A stretch of 64,000 nucleotides of DNA from Talpa occidentalis. Lineage: Eukaryota; Chordata; Mammalia; Eulipotyphla; Talpidae. Positions 1-12,469 of this stretch are shown piece after piece. The stretch spans positions 45,992,329-46,056,328 of the forward strand of contig NW_023601212.1 in assembly GCF_014898055.3 (NCBI RefSeq), given 5' to 3'. The number at the start of each line of letters is the position of its first letter. The stretch's first letter is position 1. Below the pieces are notes generated by a model that saw nothing but the letters and a program-made list of their open reading frames with translations, made no database searches and was not told the origin of the DNA. Made by a program: the position numbers and the translations under genes.

Positions 1-724
1 CCCCTCCCCCAGCGCAGCCCCCTCGTCCAGGAGCACCCCCCCTTACCGGAAAGGACGACCTAAAATGACCCTGGCCACTGCCAGATTTCTCCTGGCGGGC
101 AGAATTGCACCTACTGAGAATCACTGGTTCCACCCTGCTTTGCGTGCCGGTGTCCGAAAGCTGAAACCCTCACTGTCTGAACCAAATGTCTCACACAGGA
201 GGAAGCTGAGACCCAAGGTGACCCAGAGATGTTAACCCAAAATTGTTTATGTCACATCCAAGGGTTTCCCCTCTCCACCTTATTTCCTTTTTGGCCAGGC
301 TCCTCCCAACCCCCAGCTCTGCTAGAAATCCTGTCAGGAACTGGGGTGAGTGGATTAATATCCACAGCCTAGGGGGAAATCCTCTTTCCCCTCGTTGTTT
401 CGGGAGGACCCAGATATAAATCTGGAGAGAGGCTGCCAATGATAACCACATATGTCCCTTGGATCTGTGCTACACCTGTTAATCTTATATTTGCCATGGC
501 TCTGGGAAGTTTTATTTGCAAAAATGGCTGTTTCCACACGTGGCTGTGGTCGCTTGCTTCTACACTTGTGAAATGGTTTACATGACACTTGTCAGGGAAA
601 ACAAATACTGGCAAAATAGGTCTTTTTAATTTCTTCACTCTCCCTCCCAGAATGAGATGCTTTGTATACATGGTTAAAGTTGGAAACTCGCCCATCTGGA
701 GATACTCTTCATCTCTCTTAAGAT
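1..724. other. Window start, unassigned
   Basis: No gene or recognised repeat. The first 60 bases are C-rich, and 43-50 reads on the minus strand as a possible donor (CG|GTAAGG), but no coding sequence continues from it. In human the next gene in this direction is MED26; none of its exons is visible. Confidence 0.5.
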
Positions 725-734
725 AAGTAAAATA

Positions 735-1115
735 GGGCCTTCCCGGTGCCGCAGCGGTTGAGCTCTGGGTTGCGAAGCTGCCAGTGCCGGTTTGATCCCC
801 AGCTGCTCCCCAGGTTGCGAAGCTGCCAGCGCCGGTTTGAACCCCAGCTGCTCCCCGGGTTGCAAAGCTGCCAGCGCCGGTTTGAACCCCAGCTGCTCCC
901 CGGCCACCGGAGGAGGGTCCCACATGGCGCGCAGACCTCTCCTGCCCACATGGCGCGCAGACCTCTCCTGCCGCCCTCTGCTCCCCTCAGCAGTGTATTT
1001 TGTCAGTCTGCCTGTTCTGTTCCCCGCTCTGGCTCTGGTGAATTCTCTCACCCTCCCGCGCTTCTGACTCTACCCAGTGCTTGTTATAAATAAATAAATC
1101 TTTAAAAAAAAAAAA
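735..1115 (+). repeat. T+ SINE, subtype A, with internal tandem duplications
   Basis: Flanked by the perfect duplication aagtaaaata (725-734 and 1116-1125). The head is followed by three 45-bp copies of the B-box segment (768-812, 813-857, 858-902) and two 26-bp copies starting cacatggcgcgcagacc (921-946, 947-972). Tail TAAATAAATAAATCTTT plus poly(A). About 100 bp longer than its relatives. Confidence 0.92.
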
Positions 1116-1125
1116 AAGTAAAATA

Positions 1126-2448
1126 AACCTCTTTCCCAAGCAATTTCCATCCTGTCTATATTTCTAGCTCAGATGTACAGTATCTTATTTTTCAAACCAA
1201 AGATTATAAAGAAATAAGCAATGTTTTGCAGGATCAAGTTATTTAAGAACAATCTGAAAAACACCCAACTTACCTGCTCTTTTTAAACTAAGAATACTAG
1301 GATGTCTGTGAGCTTTTCAAGGTCATCGATACACTCTTATGTCCCTAGTACACAGAAAAATGCTTGTTAAATCTTTGTGAAATGAGTGGATGAACATCTT
1401 GGATTCAGATACATGGCATCTGTATATACACACACAGACATCTGTATACAGGTCAGTTTCACAGATCTGATAGACAGTGGGGTTCATAATGAATGAACTT
1501 TATTAAACATAACAGATACTAGGTACACAGGATGCAAGTAGACACATAGAGATACAGTTTTATTCCGTATTTAACATACATAAAAGGGTGCTTGTAATGG
1601 TAAAAAGTGAAGAGATAAGTATAGATACTTAACAGGAGTCTTGAAAATGTTAGCTGCTGCTTCTAGGTGCTGGATAGAACTCTTGATGAGGAAGCACCAA
1701 GAGAGGGAAGGAGAGGAAGTAGCTGAGTCCATGACTATACTATCTCTTTGCCAAGGGAAGGTGGCAAGTAGGTTTGTTTCAAAAGCCTGAGCAAAGAGCA
1801 TCCTCAGCCAAGTGTGGCAGGGAGGGAACAGGCTTCCTTCTCCCTAGACAGCTGCAGTGGCCCAAGCATAACAAGCAAGAGCTTCGTAGATAGAAGCTAT
1901 GAGCAGGTAGCTTACAACTTCCCTGGACCAGCATTTCACTGTGACACTCAGTGGTAGCCAGGAACAGCAGGAACATACTGGACAGACCAGCCCCTCTGTC
2001 TAAATAAGTTGCTGGCAGTTAGGCAATTTAAAGAGGCAAGTTACTGGACTTACCTCAATATGGTATTGTGAGGGCTCTTGGTGATTTAAAGGAAAAACAA
2101 GGTAAACCAATCTACCACCCCACTTTGACCTGTATGTTTGAGTTTAATAGTCTGGAGGAATATTTTAAACACTTTCTCATTTACTCATTCGGCCATATCA
2201 TTGTATTATCAATGTACATTTGAGCTCTAGAAGTATCTAGAGATTGGGTTCCAGAGCTCTGTTTGACTTTGCAGCAAATTCTGTTTACTCTAAAAGTAAA
2301 ACCAATTTCAATTGGTTTTGAATAGCCCCTGATATGTTGCTGCTTTTAGGAAGGGCTTCAAAGATAGGCAAGAGAACTCAAAATTTCAAAGATCAATAAA
2401 AGGACATATAAAGCCAATCGTCTAAGTCACTAAAAATCAGTATTGAAT
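1126..2448. other. Unassigned intergenic stretch
   Basis: AT-rich sequence with no gene, no convincing repeat and no long conserved frame. Confidence 0.6.
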
Positions 2449-2690
2449 GGGGCCTCCCTGGGGCCTAGGGGATAAGTTTCAGCGCTACCACCACAAAGGC
2501 CCACATTGAGGGCCCAGTTTAATCCTGGCTATGGAGCTGACCCACATAGCACAGCAGACCTCTCCTTCTCACCTGCTGCTCCCCTTAGCAGTGTATTTCA
2601 GTAGATCTGCCTGTTCTGTTCCCCACTCTGTCTCTGGTGAATCCTCTCACCACCACCCCCCACCTCTGGCCTGTTCTTTTTTGTAAATAC
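2449..2690 (+). repeat. T+ SINE, subtype B, old
   Basis: Diverged copy beginning ggggcctccctggggcc and keeping cagcagacctctcc and gtctctggtgaatcctctca. The tail is eroded. Confidence 0.8.
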
Positions 2691-2899
2691 ACCAAAATAT
2701 TTATGGTAGTTATCTCTGATGGGTAGAATGACAGGCGAGTTCTGTCATTTTCCCTGCAGTTTCACATTTTCTAGAACATGTTTGCCTTTTAGGCATCTCA
2801 AGTCCTGGGGTTGCTCTAACCTCTAGTAACTTCTGCTCACCTTCTGATTCCAGTACTGCTAATGTGGAGCATGCCTGTAATTTCCAAATCCTGAGCATG

Positions 2900-3650
2900 G
2901 ATTTGCTATCAGGTGACTGGTGAACATCTCCCCAGTCCTAACAGTCTTTTTCCTGCTGCCCCAGGTCTGTTATTATTCTTAGTAATAATGAGAAACACTA
3001 CAGAGAGTAGCATGTTGCTGCACCTCCCCCTGCAGTGACCTTTAGGGCTAACCGTCCCTAGGTCCGGCTGGGCAACCAGCACGCAGGGGGAGAACAGCAA
3101 AACCCTCTGAAGACATACCTGCTGCACCTCCCCCTGCAGTGACCTTTAGGAATGGCTTTCGCCACGGTCCCTAGGTCCGGCTGGGCAACCAGCTCCCAGG
3201 GGGAGAACAGCATAACACCCTGAAGCAGAGGAAGCACAGCAGAAGTTCCCTGAAAAGACAGAAGCTTATCAAAAGATAAACGACCACCAGGAACCACTAC
3301 AAGAATGCTAAAAATCTTATCGTCTTTCTAGAACTACAAACTTTAATCCCTTATTGTCTTTCTAAATTTCCTTCTTCTATAAAAGTCATTGCTTGTTATG
3401 TAGATCACCACCCTGATGGTGATAGGCTGAGCCCATGAGCAAGCTGATTTCATTGATATTCATTGTCCCTGTGCTTTTGGAAAACATATATACTGGTCAC
3501 AAACTCAAAGAAAATTACACTCAGATTTTCACTCTTGAAGTGTGTCTGTTTGTCATTTCTTTCACCGACGCCCTGACCACCCTGCACGCTTCTCTCAACC
3601 CTGAGGTAGCCTCATCGTCTACTGCTGTGCTGGTCCGCGGCAGCATGTAC
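2900..3650 (+). mobile_element. Solo LTR-like element (endogenous retrovirus, probably ERV1 type)
   Basis: A 5' part contains an imperfect tandem duplication of about 110 bp (3008-3115 and 3126-3224), followed by a TATA-like ctataaaag near 3377 and a U5-like pyrimidine-rich 3' part ending near gtccgcggcagca. No internal viral gene is present. Edges and family are uncertain and no target duplication was confirmed. Confidence 0.5.
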
Positions 3651-3654
3651 TGAG

Positions 3655-3850
3655 TACAGGGACACATTCAGAAAATGTCTCACTAGGCAGTTTTGTCATT
3701 GTGTGTATCAGAGTGTAATTACACAAACCTAAATGGTACAGCCAATTGGGACCACTATTGTATATGTGATTCTTTGTTGACCTATATGTTATGCAACACA
3801 TGACTGTAATGGATGTTTTAAGCCACTTAGCATGGGGGGACATTTGTTAC
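3655..3850 (+). mobile_element. Tigger-like nonautonomous DNA transposon remnant
   Basis: Contains the shared signature gtgtaattacacaaacct followed by ggtacagcc..ttgggaccac, also seen at 39950-40025 and 55950-56030. Family name tentative. Confidence 0.55.
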
Positions 3851-3884
3851 CCAGCATTAGCTAACTGAGACACAGTTACTATTG

Positions 3885-4060
3885 TACAGTTCAGTCCTCA
3901 CTTAAAGTCACAGATAGGATCTTGGAAACTGTAACTTTAAGTGAAACAAGGTTAAAAAAAGCAAGTCCTTGAATAATATGGTTTTGTTCATTCTAGGGGT
4001 GTAAAGGTAGTCAACATTATAATAAAACAACTTTTATTCTCATCACTGTTATAATGAAAC
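3885..4060 (-). mobile_element. Possible Tigger/MER6-like fragment
   Basis: The stretch agtcctcacttaaagtcac .. aactttaagtgaaac has the self-complementary look of a DNA-transposon end. Weak assignment. Confidence 0.35.
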
Positions 4061-4104
4061 AATGTTGAAGGAAACCACTTTGGGGACCTGATGAACTCTT
4101 CAAA

Positions 4105-4215
4105 TGACACAGTGAAGGAGACTGAGGTTGAAGAGTGATGAGACTCACCCACAGTGACAGAGACCCAAGGGCACAGCTGGGATTGCAGATCAAACTAATT
4201 CTGAGCTGTACCTCC
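4105..4215 (-). repeat. MIR fragment
   Basis: Reverse-complement MIR core: gactgaggttgaagag .. acagctgggattgcag. Confidence 0.55.
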
Positions 4216-6100
4216 ATGTTTGCTCACCTCCCAGCTTGTGTTTGCCTTTGCTCACATGTTCTGTCCTCTCCTGAACCCCTGCCCTGTCCCACCACAGCTA
4301 TGACCCTTCTCTACTCTGATCTGCTGTATATAACATATCCAGGCAGGTTTTTTGCTTATTTTCTTGATTATACCAATCTTCCTTCAGTTAAGTACAGGCA
4401 ACAAAATAATCATACATAAAAACAAGTACACATGCAGCTCTCCTGCCTTACTATGACTATGTGGGCGTTTCTATCACAAACCTTTTCTCTTTGAAAGCAG
4501 GAGCAGCAGCTCTCTGCCCAGTGTGTCTATCCAGGTGTCTCTTTCTCTTTTCTCCTTTTCCTAATAAACATGTCTTTTAAAATGTAAAAAAAAAAAAAAA
4601 AAAAAAAAAATGATAGCAACATACACACAAACAAAAACATGATAGCAGCATACACACAAAGGAAATCTTTCCTGTTTCTCTGCTCCCCATGCTTTTTCTA
4701 GGAGCTATGTATCAGTTTCTTTATATTTAATTCTTCAGAACCCCAATCAGGTAATGTATTTCGGAAATTGAAAACACGTTTTTGTCTGTTTTGAATTTGT
4801 AGTCACAAAACTATTCTTCTTGCTTTCTTTCTTTTTAAAAGATCTTAAAAAAATTTGGTGAAGTAGCCAGTAACCCATTTGAAATGTTCAGATGATCTAA
4901 TCATTCGATAAATTATTTAATCCTTTGTTAGACTAGAGGCTATTTTGCTAATGCTGGTGTATGTTCTTGACTACTACCAGGAAGCAAAGAAAATCAGTAA
5001 CTGTTATTCTAATTCTCTAGTGAATGAATCTGTTAAACACTTTAAGTGCCAACAGAAGTAAAGAAGACAATCTTTTATTCTTTACTGTAGGATAAGCTAT
5101 AATTTGTGACTTTTATCCACGATTAGCCTTTTGTACTCTAAATGGCTCTTTCTGACATTGGGTTTGAATCTTTTTGTGACCTGCTCTAAAAACTCAGGGG
5201 TCTCTCATGTCATCTGGCCTTAGTCTTTGGCCCGCTTGTCACATACCACACATCACACACTGCACATGTCATTCCCAAGTGGACTCACATCAGCCACCGA
5301 GCTATCCAACTAGGTGTCTTGGTCCTTGCTCATCAGAGGAGCCAAAGTCACGTGATTGGATTTGGGGCTGGATGATGACTCCAGCCTAGCGTACAGAATT
5401 CCTGGACCTGCAAGGAAACACCGGAACCCAATCAGGTACAAGCCATCTCCCCAAGTAGCAGACAGGAGTTTGTGCTGAAAACACTGGAGGGCAGAACAGA
5501 TGGAAGCCACAACAGAAGACCCCAAACTGTCCAATGAAGGTGTTAAGACCCCCAAACATAGGAAGCAACATGATGAGGAAACACACTTCTGAAAGTATTT
5601 CTTACAAACACACAGCAGGATGGGGTGGGCATCAAATTCTGGGGTGGCCCTGTCACAGACAGACATGTCCCAAAAAGGAGAGGCGACATCCTCAGTGACA
5701 GCCAGGACAGGGACTTGAACACAGACCACAATTCCCTCCCCATCATCCCCAAACCTCAAAACACTAAAAGCTCAGACTTTTAAGTTTGCAACAAACCCCT
5801 TCGGTGGCAAAGCTTGTCTGAGGCCCGTATAGTCTTGGCTTGTCTGACTATATGTCTCTGTGGAATGTTTAGCTACAGATATACTGTTCCCCAATGAGCC
5901 CAGACATGTCATCGGCTGGATGGGTGACCAGCAAGTGGGAAAACTGTGGACTGGGTCTGGTGCTTGGGGTTTCAGACAGGTTGTACCAGTGAGACCTACT
6001 GTGTGTTGGGCATGCCATATACCTTCCTCGCACAAACTCACTCAATCTGCATCAGCAGGCAAGGGGTCAGCCAAATGAACAGGAAGCAGTGGCACTGGAT
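4216..6100. other. Unassigned stretch with A-run
   Basis: A run of about 25 A at 4585-4609 follows ctaataaacatgtct, resembling the end of an old retrocopy or L1, but I cannot name it. A 149-codon antisense frame at 5310-5759 has no family resemblance and is treated as chance. Confidence 0.45.
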
Positions 6101-6104
6101 GGGA

Positions 6105-6300
6105 ATAGGCCAGGGGACCGGGGCTTCATACCAGCCCTGCCAATGACTTATGGGACTGTGACCAGGTCACTTCCCTGGACCCACCTCAACTTCCTCATTG
6201 GGAAGATAGGCAAGATGACAGTACTCTGGAGAACTATGCTTATGCCAGAGGGTAGAGATGACAAATATAAAGCCCTGGCACAATAAGTGTGACATCTGTT
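6105..6300 (+). repeat. MIR element
   Basis: MIR-like order: ccagccctgccaatgac, gactgtgaccaggtcac, cctcaacttcctcattgg. Confidence 0.6.
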
Positions 6301-6334
6301 CACATAGTAAAAGGTGCAGTTCAAGAAAGAACCC

Positions 6335-6600
6335 CAATCCTGCCTGCACACATCACACATGGCTACCCCTCTCCATAAGCCACATAAACACATCTCACAG
6401 AAACCACATACAGCACACCATACACAGGCACATTCTACACCACATGCACCTCACAATCTTACAAACCACATGTGCACACACCACACAGTTCATACATGAC
6501 ATGTGTGCCACACACATCATAGACAATAACACACCATACACACACCAACACATGTACCACACGTTCCATATGATGTTCACATGTGCACACACACTAATCA
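6335..6600 (+). repeat. Degenerate CA-rich simple repeat
   Basis: About 265 bp dominated by CACA, CACAT and ACCACA words with no clean unit. The 136-codon open frame across it is compositional and not a gene. Confidence 0.75.
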
Positions 6601-7199
6601 TTCTCTTTCCTCCCCCCTTCACACTCACTCATGTGTGTGTGCACCATTTATCAAAATTCCTTTCTTGAATCTGCAGTGCACTGTTCAATGTGGCCAAGGC
6701 CATGAATGCCCACGTGAGAGTACAGTTTTGATGCAAAGTAGATAAACCAGGAATCTATCCATACCCAACTTTCCTTGCTCCAAGGTCAGGGTCTCCCCCC
6801 ATATCATGCAGGCAACTATGCCCATTTGTCTTGAAGCACATCTCAGAACTAGAGAATCATGTCAATACCCAACAGCCTGAACAGAATAGTATCCATAAAA
6901 TAATTCCTTACGACCAAGTAGGATCTATTCCAGGGACACAAGGATGGTTCAACATCCGAAAATCAATCAACATTATCCAACACATCAACAAAAAGAAATA
7001 TAAAAACCATATGATAATGTCAATAAATGCTGAGAAAGCTTTCGACAAAGTACAACACCATTTATGATAAAGCCCTTGAAATTCTCGGGATACAAGGAAC
7101 ACACCTCAGTATCATAAAGGCCATATATGACAAGCCCATAGCCAATATCATTCGCAATAGTGATAAGTTCAAAGCATTTCCATTAAGATCTGGAACAAG

Positions 7200-7472
7200 G
7201 GCCTCCCCTGGTGGCGCAGCGGTTAAGCGCTGGGCTGCGAAGCTGCCCACAGCCTCTGCAGCACCAGTTCGATCCCCAGCCGCCGGGCAAGGGTCCAACA
7301 TGGCACGCAGACCTCTCCTACCACGCCCGCTGCTCCCCTCAGCAGTGTATTTCCTCACTCTGCATGTTCTGTTCCCCGCTCTGGCTCTGGTGAATTCTCT
7401 CACCCTCCTGTGCTTCTGACTGTACCCAGTGCTTGTATAAATAAATAAATCAATCTTTAAAAAAAAAAAAAA
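7200..7472 (+). repeat. T+ SINE, subtype A, inside L1
   Basis: Perfect 14-bp duplication agatctggaacaag at 7186-7199 and 7473-7486. Confidence 0.95.
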
Positions 7473-8122
7473 AGATCTGGAACAAGACAAGGATGACAAG
7501 GATGTCCACTCTCACCATTGATTTTCAATATAATACTGGAAGTCCTAGCTAGAGCAATAAGACAAGAGAAAGACATATAAGGAATCCAAATAGGCAAGGA
7601 AGAAGTCAAACTATCACTATTCGCAAATGATATAATATACACAGAGAACCCCAAAAACTCCACAGAAAAACTAATTAAACTAGTCAATCAGTTTAGTAAA
7701 GTAGCAAGATACAAAACCAACACACAAAAATCAGTAGCCTTCCTATACACAAACAATAAATCTGAAGAAATCAAGAAAACCATCCCTTTTATTACTGAAA
7801 CAAAAAAAAAAAAAATCAAATACTTGGGAATAAGCCTAACAAAAGAGGTAAAGGATCTATACAAAGAAAACTGTAAAACACCGTTAAAAGAAATTGAAGA
7901 AGACACAAAGAAATGGAAAGACATGCCCTGCTCATGGATTGGAAGAATTAACATTCTCAAAATGGCCATCCTACCAAAAGCAATTTACAGATTCAATGCT
8001 ATTCCAATCAAAATTTCAAGGACATTCTTCAAAGAAATAGAACAAATATTGATGAAATTCATATGGAGCCACCAAAAACCCCAAATAGCCAAAGATCTCC
8101 TGGGAAAAAAAAAAGGAAAGGT

Positions 8123-8359
8123 GGGGCCTCCCCGGTGGCTCAGCTGTTGAGCGCTGGGTTGCGAAGCTGCCCGCAGCCCCTGCAGCGCCGGTATGATCCC
8201 TGGCTGCTGGGCATGGGTCCCACATGACGCGCAGACCTCTCCTGCCACCCGCTGCTCCCCTTAGCAGGGTACTTTGGTCCTTCTGCCTGCTCTGCTCCCC
8301 GCTCTGGCTCGGTGAATTCTCTCACCCTCTCGTGCTTCTGACTGTACCCAGTGCTTGTA

Positions 8360-8402
<43 letters not shown>

Positions 8403-8419
8403 ATCTTTAAAAAAAAAAA
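8123..8419 (+). repeat. T+ SINE, subtype A, inside L1
   Basis: Flanking repeat aaaaggaaagg on both sides. The tail has expanded to about a dozen TAAA units before TCTTT and poly(A). Confidence 0.93.
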
Positions 8420-10136
8420 GGAAAGGAATGGTGGCATCACATGCTCAGACTTCAAACTATATTACAAAGCCATAATAATTAAAATGGCATGGTATTGGAA
8501 CAAGAATAGACACACAGATCAATGGAACCAAATAGAAAATCCAGAAATAAACCCACAGATTTACAGTCAACTAATCTTTGACAAAGGAGCAAAGAATATG
8601 CAATGGAGCAAAGAAAGTTTGTTCAATAAATGGCGCTGGGAAAACTGGGTTGCTACATGCAAAAGAATGAAGCTTGACTACTACCTCACACCATGCACAA
8701 AAACCAACTCAAAATGGATTAAAGAACTGGACATAAGACCGGAAACCATAAAATATATTGAAGGAACTCTAGGTGAAACACTACATGACATACACCTCAG
8801 TAATATCTTTAAAGACACATCACCCAAAGTAGAGATAGTGAAGGCAAAGATAAACAGCTGGGACTACATCAAATTAAAGAGCTTCTGCACAGCAAAAGAG
8901 ACAGTAACCAAAACAAAGAGACACCCCACTGATTGGAAGAAAATTTTTGCACACAACACTAATGATAAAGGACTGATCACAAAAATCTACAAAGAGCTGA
9001 TGACACGCAACAAAACAAAATAAATAATCCAATCAAAAAATGGGCAAAAGAGCTAAAAAGAAACTTCTGCAAAGAGGAAACGGCCAATAGGCATATGAAA
9101 AAAAGGTTCAACATCACTTGTAATCAGGGAAATGTAAATCAAAACTACAATGAGATACCATCTTACACCAGTGAGAATGGTACATATTAAAAAAACTAGC
9201 AACAACAAATGTTGGCGAGGATGAGGAGAAAAAGGAACTCTCCTGCACTGCTGGTGGGAGTGCAAACTGGTCCAACCACTATGGAAAGCTGTGTGGAATC
9301 TGCTAAAGATGGAGCTTCCATATGATCCAACAATTCCACTCCGAGGTATTTACCCAAAGGACACAGAAAAATTAATTCAAAAGGGCACCTGCACCCCTAT
9401 GTTTATAGCAGCACTATTTACAATAGATAAGCTATGGAAACAACCCAAATGCCCCAAAATAGATGACTGGATCAAGAAGATGTGGTACATATATACAATG
9501 GAATATTACTCAGCAATTAAAAAAAGATAAACTCATGTAATTTGCAGCAACATGGATGGGGCTGGAAGGGATCGTGCTCAGCAAAATAAGCTGGAAAGAA
9601 AAAGCAAAATACCACATGGTCTCACTCATAGCAGGAATTTAGAAAACCTTAATAAAGGACCAGGAAAAAGACTAATTATAATAAAGTAAAAATCAAAATC
9701 AACAAGCAACTGTAAACCAGAGACACACTATGGGGGGGGGGCAGGAGGGAGTAGGATCAAAACAAGGGGAGTGGGAATTATATAGGGACTATAACCAAGA
9801 TGAAAATGCATACATTGTGCAAAAATGAAAAATGATGTAAAAAATATAGAAAATTTAAAAAAAAATTACATTAAAAAAAAAAAGACCCAACAGCCTGGAC
9901 AAGGTTCTATTACCACCACAGTTTTATAAGGAGAGGTCAGGAGACATAAGCAAGCGGTTGCCTTTCTAATGGAAAAGGTCTGACCCACAAACCCACATGA
10001 GCTACCACTTCTGACAATGTCCCAGGCTCGCAGGCATAATCATGGAAGACAAGTGCAGAAAAGGATGTCTTTTTCCTTTTTAACCTCAAAACATAATGTT
10101 GGTTTTTCTAATTTTTTCTGGATGTTCCACCTGTTT

Positions 10137-10137
<1 letters not shown>

Positions 10138-10171
<34 letters not shown>
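10138..10171 (+). repeat. (GT)n microsatellite
   Basis: About 17 uninterrupted GT units. Confidence 0.95.
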
Positions 10172-10177
<6 letters not shown>

Positions 10178-10454
10178 TTTCTGATTACAGGTAAATCAGT
10201 TGATATAGCAAAGTATAAACAAAGATTTAAAGAAACGCCCTCTGATAAGTATGCGGGAACTCTGCTGCACTGGTCTACCTTTGTGTGAGTTTGAGGTTTT
10301 CCATTTAAGACAAAAGAAAAGCAATCACACAGCCAGGTCAAATCATGTCTTGTCTCTGGCTGTGCTCATTTCACAATGGGAGAGTTGCATAGTTGAGAAA
10401 GAGACTATGGGGTCCACAAAGTCAAAAAATAGTTACTGTCTGGCTCTGTGTCAG

Positions 10455-10885
10455 GCAGAATGCTCCCACTCACTCCCAAAGATGTCCCCATGCTAATTTC
10501 CCAAGCCTAAATAAATTATGATACACAGCAAGGAGAATCAAGGCTGCAGATGGAAGTAATGTTGCTCATCAACTGACTTTGATAAGATTATCCTGCATTA
10601 CCAAGGTAACCATAAGCATCCTAAATAGAGAAGAGGGAAGAAGAGTCAGAGTTAGAGAGATAGCATCATACGAAAGACTCAACCAGCCATTGCTGGCCTG
10701 GAAGATGGAGGAAGGGGCCATGTGCCCAGGATGCTGGTACCTCTGCAAACTGGAGAAGGAAAGGAAACATTCTCCCCTTGAGCCTCCAGAGAGAACCAGC
10801 TCTGCCAATACCATGATTTTACAGAAATGTAAAATAACAAATCTGTGGTTTTAAGCTGTGAAGTTTGTGGTCATTTGTTACAGCA
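10455..10885 (+). mobile_element. MLT1-type (ERVL-MaLR) solo LTR
   Basis: Ordered MLT1-like landmarks: aaagatgtccccatgcta, gaggaaggggccatgtgc, gagcctccagagagaacc and the ending ggtcatttgttacagcagcc. Strongly diverged. Confidence 0.65.
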
Positions 10886-11419
10886 GCCACACAGGGAAAA
10901 CAGCTTGAAGCAGCCGCCCAATTTGAGTTTTCTGCAATGCAGTATTCTTAAATGTAGCTACTTGTGACTGAGGATTTGGGTAGTTTAAGGTACTTAAGGT
11001 GGAAGGTGAAACAGCCACATAACGGCCAGTGGCTACTGAAATGCCGACACAGGCCTTCACTACTCATACCATGGTCCAGAGCAGCATGGACGTCCCTGGA
11101 GGAGACTACTAACGTGGAATCTAAAGTTCTACACATCTAATTTCACTAAGACCACTTCCCACCATGAGATTGATTCATGGGAGACGTCACAGTCTAAAAC
11201 AACGGTTGAAGCAACAACCCACTTTCACACAAATACTTTCCTGTGGGACCACAGGAGACTAAGACCCTTTGTCGCAATTCCCAGGGTGTTTTCCTAGACC
11301 ACATGGAGGGTTTTTTTGGTTTTTGTTTTTTAATATTTAATGTTTGAGGCATAGCATTAGCCAAGGAGATGAATTAATAGCTATGGACTATCTTCTACAG
11401 GCCAGATCCTTGACCATAT
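10886..11419. other. Unassigned intergenic stretch
   Basis: No gene or repeat that I can support. Confidence 0.5.
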
Positions 11420-11800
11420 GCTATGGGCTGAATTGTGCCCACCTCCAAGTTCCTATGTTGAAGTCCTACTGCCCAATGACTGTATTTATAGAAGGGGCTA
11501 ACTGAGCCCCTTTATTTAATGAGCTAACTGAGATTAAATGACGTCATAAGGGTGGACGCCTGTTGTTTGATACCCTCATAAGAAGAGAGACATGACGCAT
11601 GCACTCACCGAGGGAGGCCATGTGAGGCCATGCTGTGGAGGCAGCCATCTGCAAGTCAAGGAGAGAAGCCTCACCAGTAACCAACGCTGCTGGCACCTGA
11701 TTTTGGACTTCCAGCCTCCAGAACTACTTAAATAAACGTCTGTTGTTAAAGCTGCCCAGTTTGTGCTATTTGTTGTGATAGCCCAAGCTGACTAAGCCCT
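11420..11800 (+). mobile_element. MLT1/MST-type (ERVL-MaLR) solo LTR
   Basis: Starts tgctatgggctgaattgtg and continues ttcctatgttgaagtcct; ends cagcctccagaacta .. aataaacgtctgttgtt and ctatttgttgtgatagccc, a clear MaLR LTR layout including its poly(A) signal. Confidence 0.8.
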
Positions 11801-11889
11801 CATTTATACCTTACAAAACCCCATCAAATTTTTTTAATATGACCTTAATTTATTAAGAATAATGACACTGATATAAACACCCCACTGTA

Positions 11890-12075
11890 CTGAGTGTCTA
11901 CCCTATGTCAGGTGAGTTAGGGGCCAGTATTAATGCTCTTGTCCTCATTGTCCACAGTGAGGGATCACAGATGAGAACATGGAGGCACAAAATGAGATGC
12001 TGCCCCATGTCACACTCTAAACAACAGAACCTGAGCCTGACCTAGACCTCCATCTTGCTTTCCGTCACAACTGTT
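11890..12075 (-). repeat. MIR fragment
   Basis: Reverse MIR order: gatgagaacatggaggcac, then a weakened core and cctgagcctgacctagacc. Confidence 0.5.
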
Positions 12076-12469
12076 TTTTCCACTTTCTTCTCCAATTCAT
12101 CCAGTAAACTCTAGTTAGATGCACTGAAGCTTTATTACCTCTAAAGTAGCTTCTGTAGTTCCACCATACTCTGTGGTCCACATTTAACACCAACAGCTAT
12201 GACAGTAAGATGAACTGAACACAGATGAACAGGATCCACCACATCAGATGCATATTTTTTTTTTTTTAGATTGTTAAAGCAAACTATTAGCAAACTTTTC
12301 CAAAAGGGTCAGATGGTAAATGTGTTCAGCTCTGTAGACCAATGGTCTCTGTCTAAAGGACTCAATTCTGTCCTTGTAGCTCAGAAGTGATCACCAACGA
12401 TACATACATAATCAAAAAGGTGTGGTAGCACCCCACTAAAACTTATTTGTGGGTGAGAAAATTGAATTT

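Larger units (their letters stand above)
6884..9884 (+). mobile_element. 5'-truncated L1 with two SINE insertions
   Basis: Flanked by a 17-bp duplication, acccaacagcctgaaca (6867-6883) and the same with one change at 9885-9901. Encodes the C-terminal part of L1 ORF2 (reverse transcriptase onward: [29 protein letters not shown]) and a 3' UTR with a G-run and poly(A). The catalytic FADD motif reads FAND (near 7620-7631) and there are stop codons, so it is dead. Interrupted at 7200 and 8123 by SINEs. Confidence 0.92.

Noticed and set aside
1..60. Exon end of a neighbouring gene (CG|GTAAGG on the minus strand)
   Set aside because: A lone donor-like word; no coding sequence consistent with MED26 or SMIM7.
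369..1093. Open frames of 115-184 codons on both strands
   Set aside because: They run through the tandemly duplicated SINE; the repeated peptide blocks mirror the 45-bp units.
5310..5759. 149-codon antisense frame
   Set aside because: No recognisable domain, no splice context and ordinary composition; chance frame.
6258..6668. 136-codon frame rich in His and Thr
   Set aside because: Produced by the CA-rich simple repeat.
8361..8404. CRISPR-like array of TAAA units
   Set aside because: Simple expansion of a SINE tail; no spacers, and the genome is a mammal.
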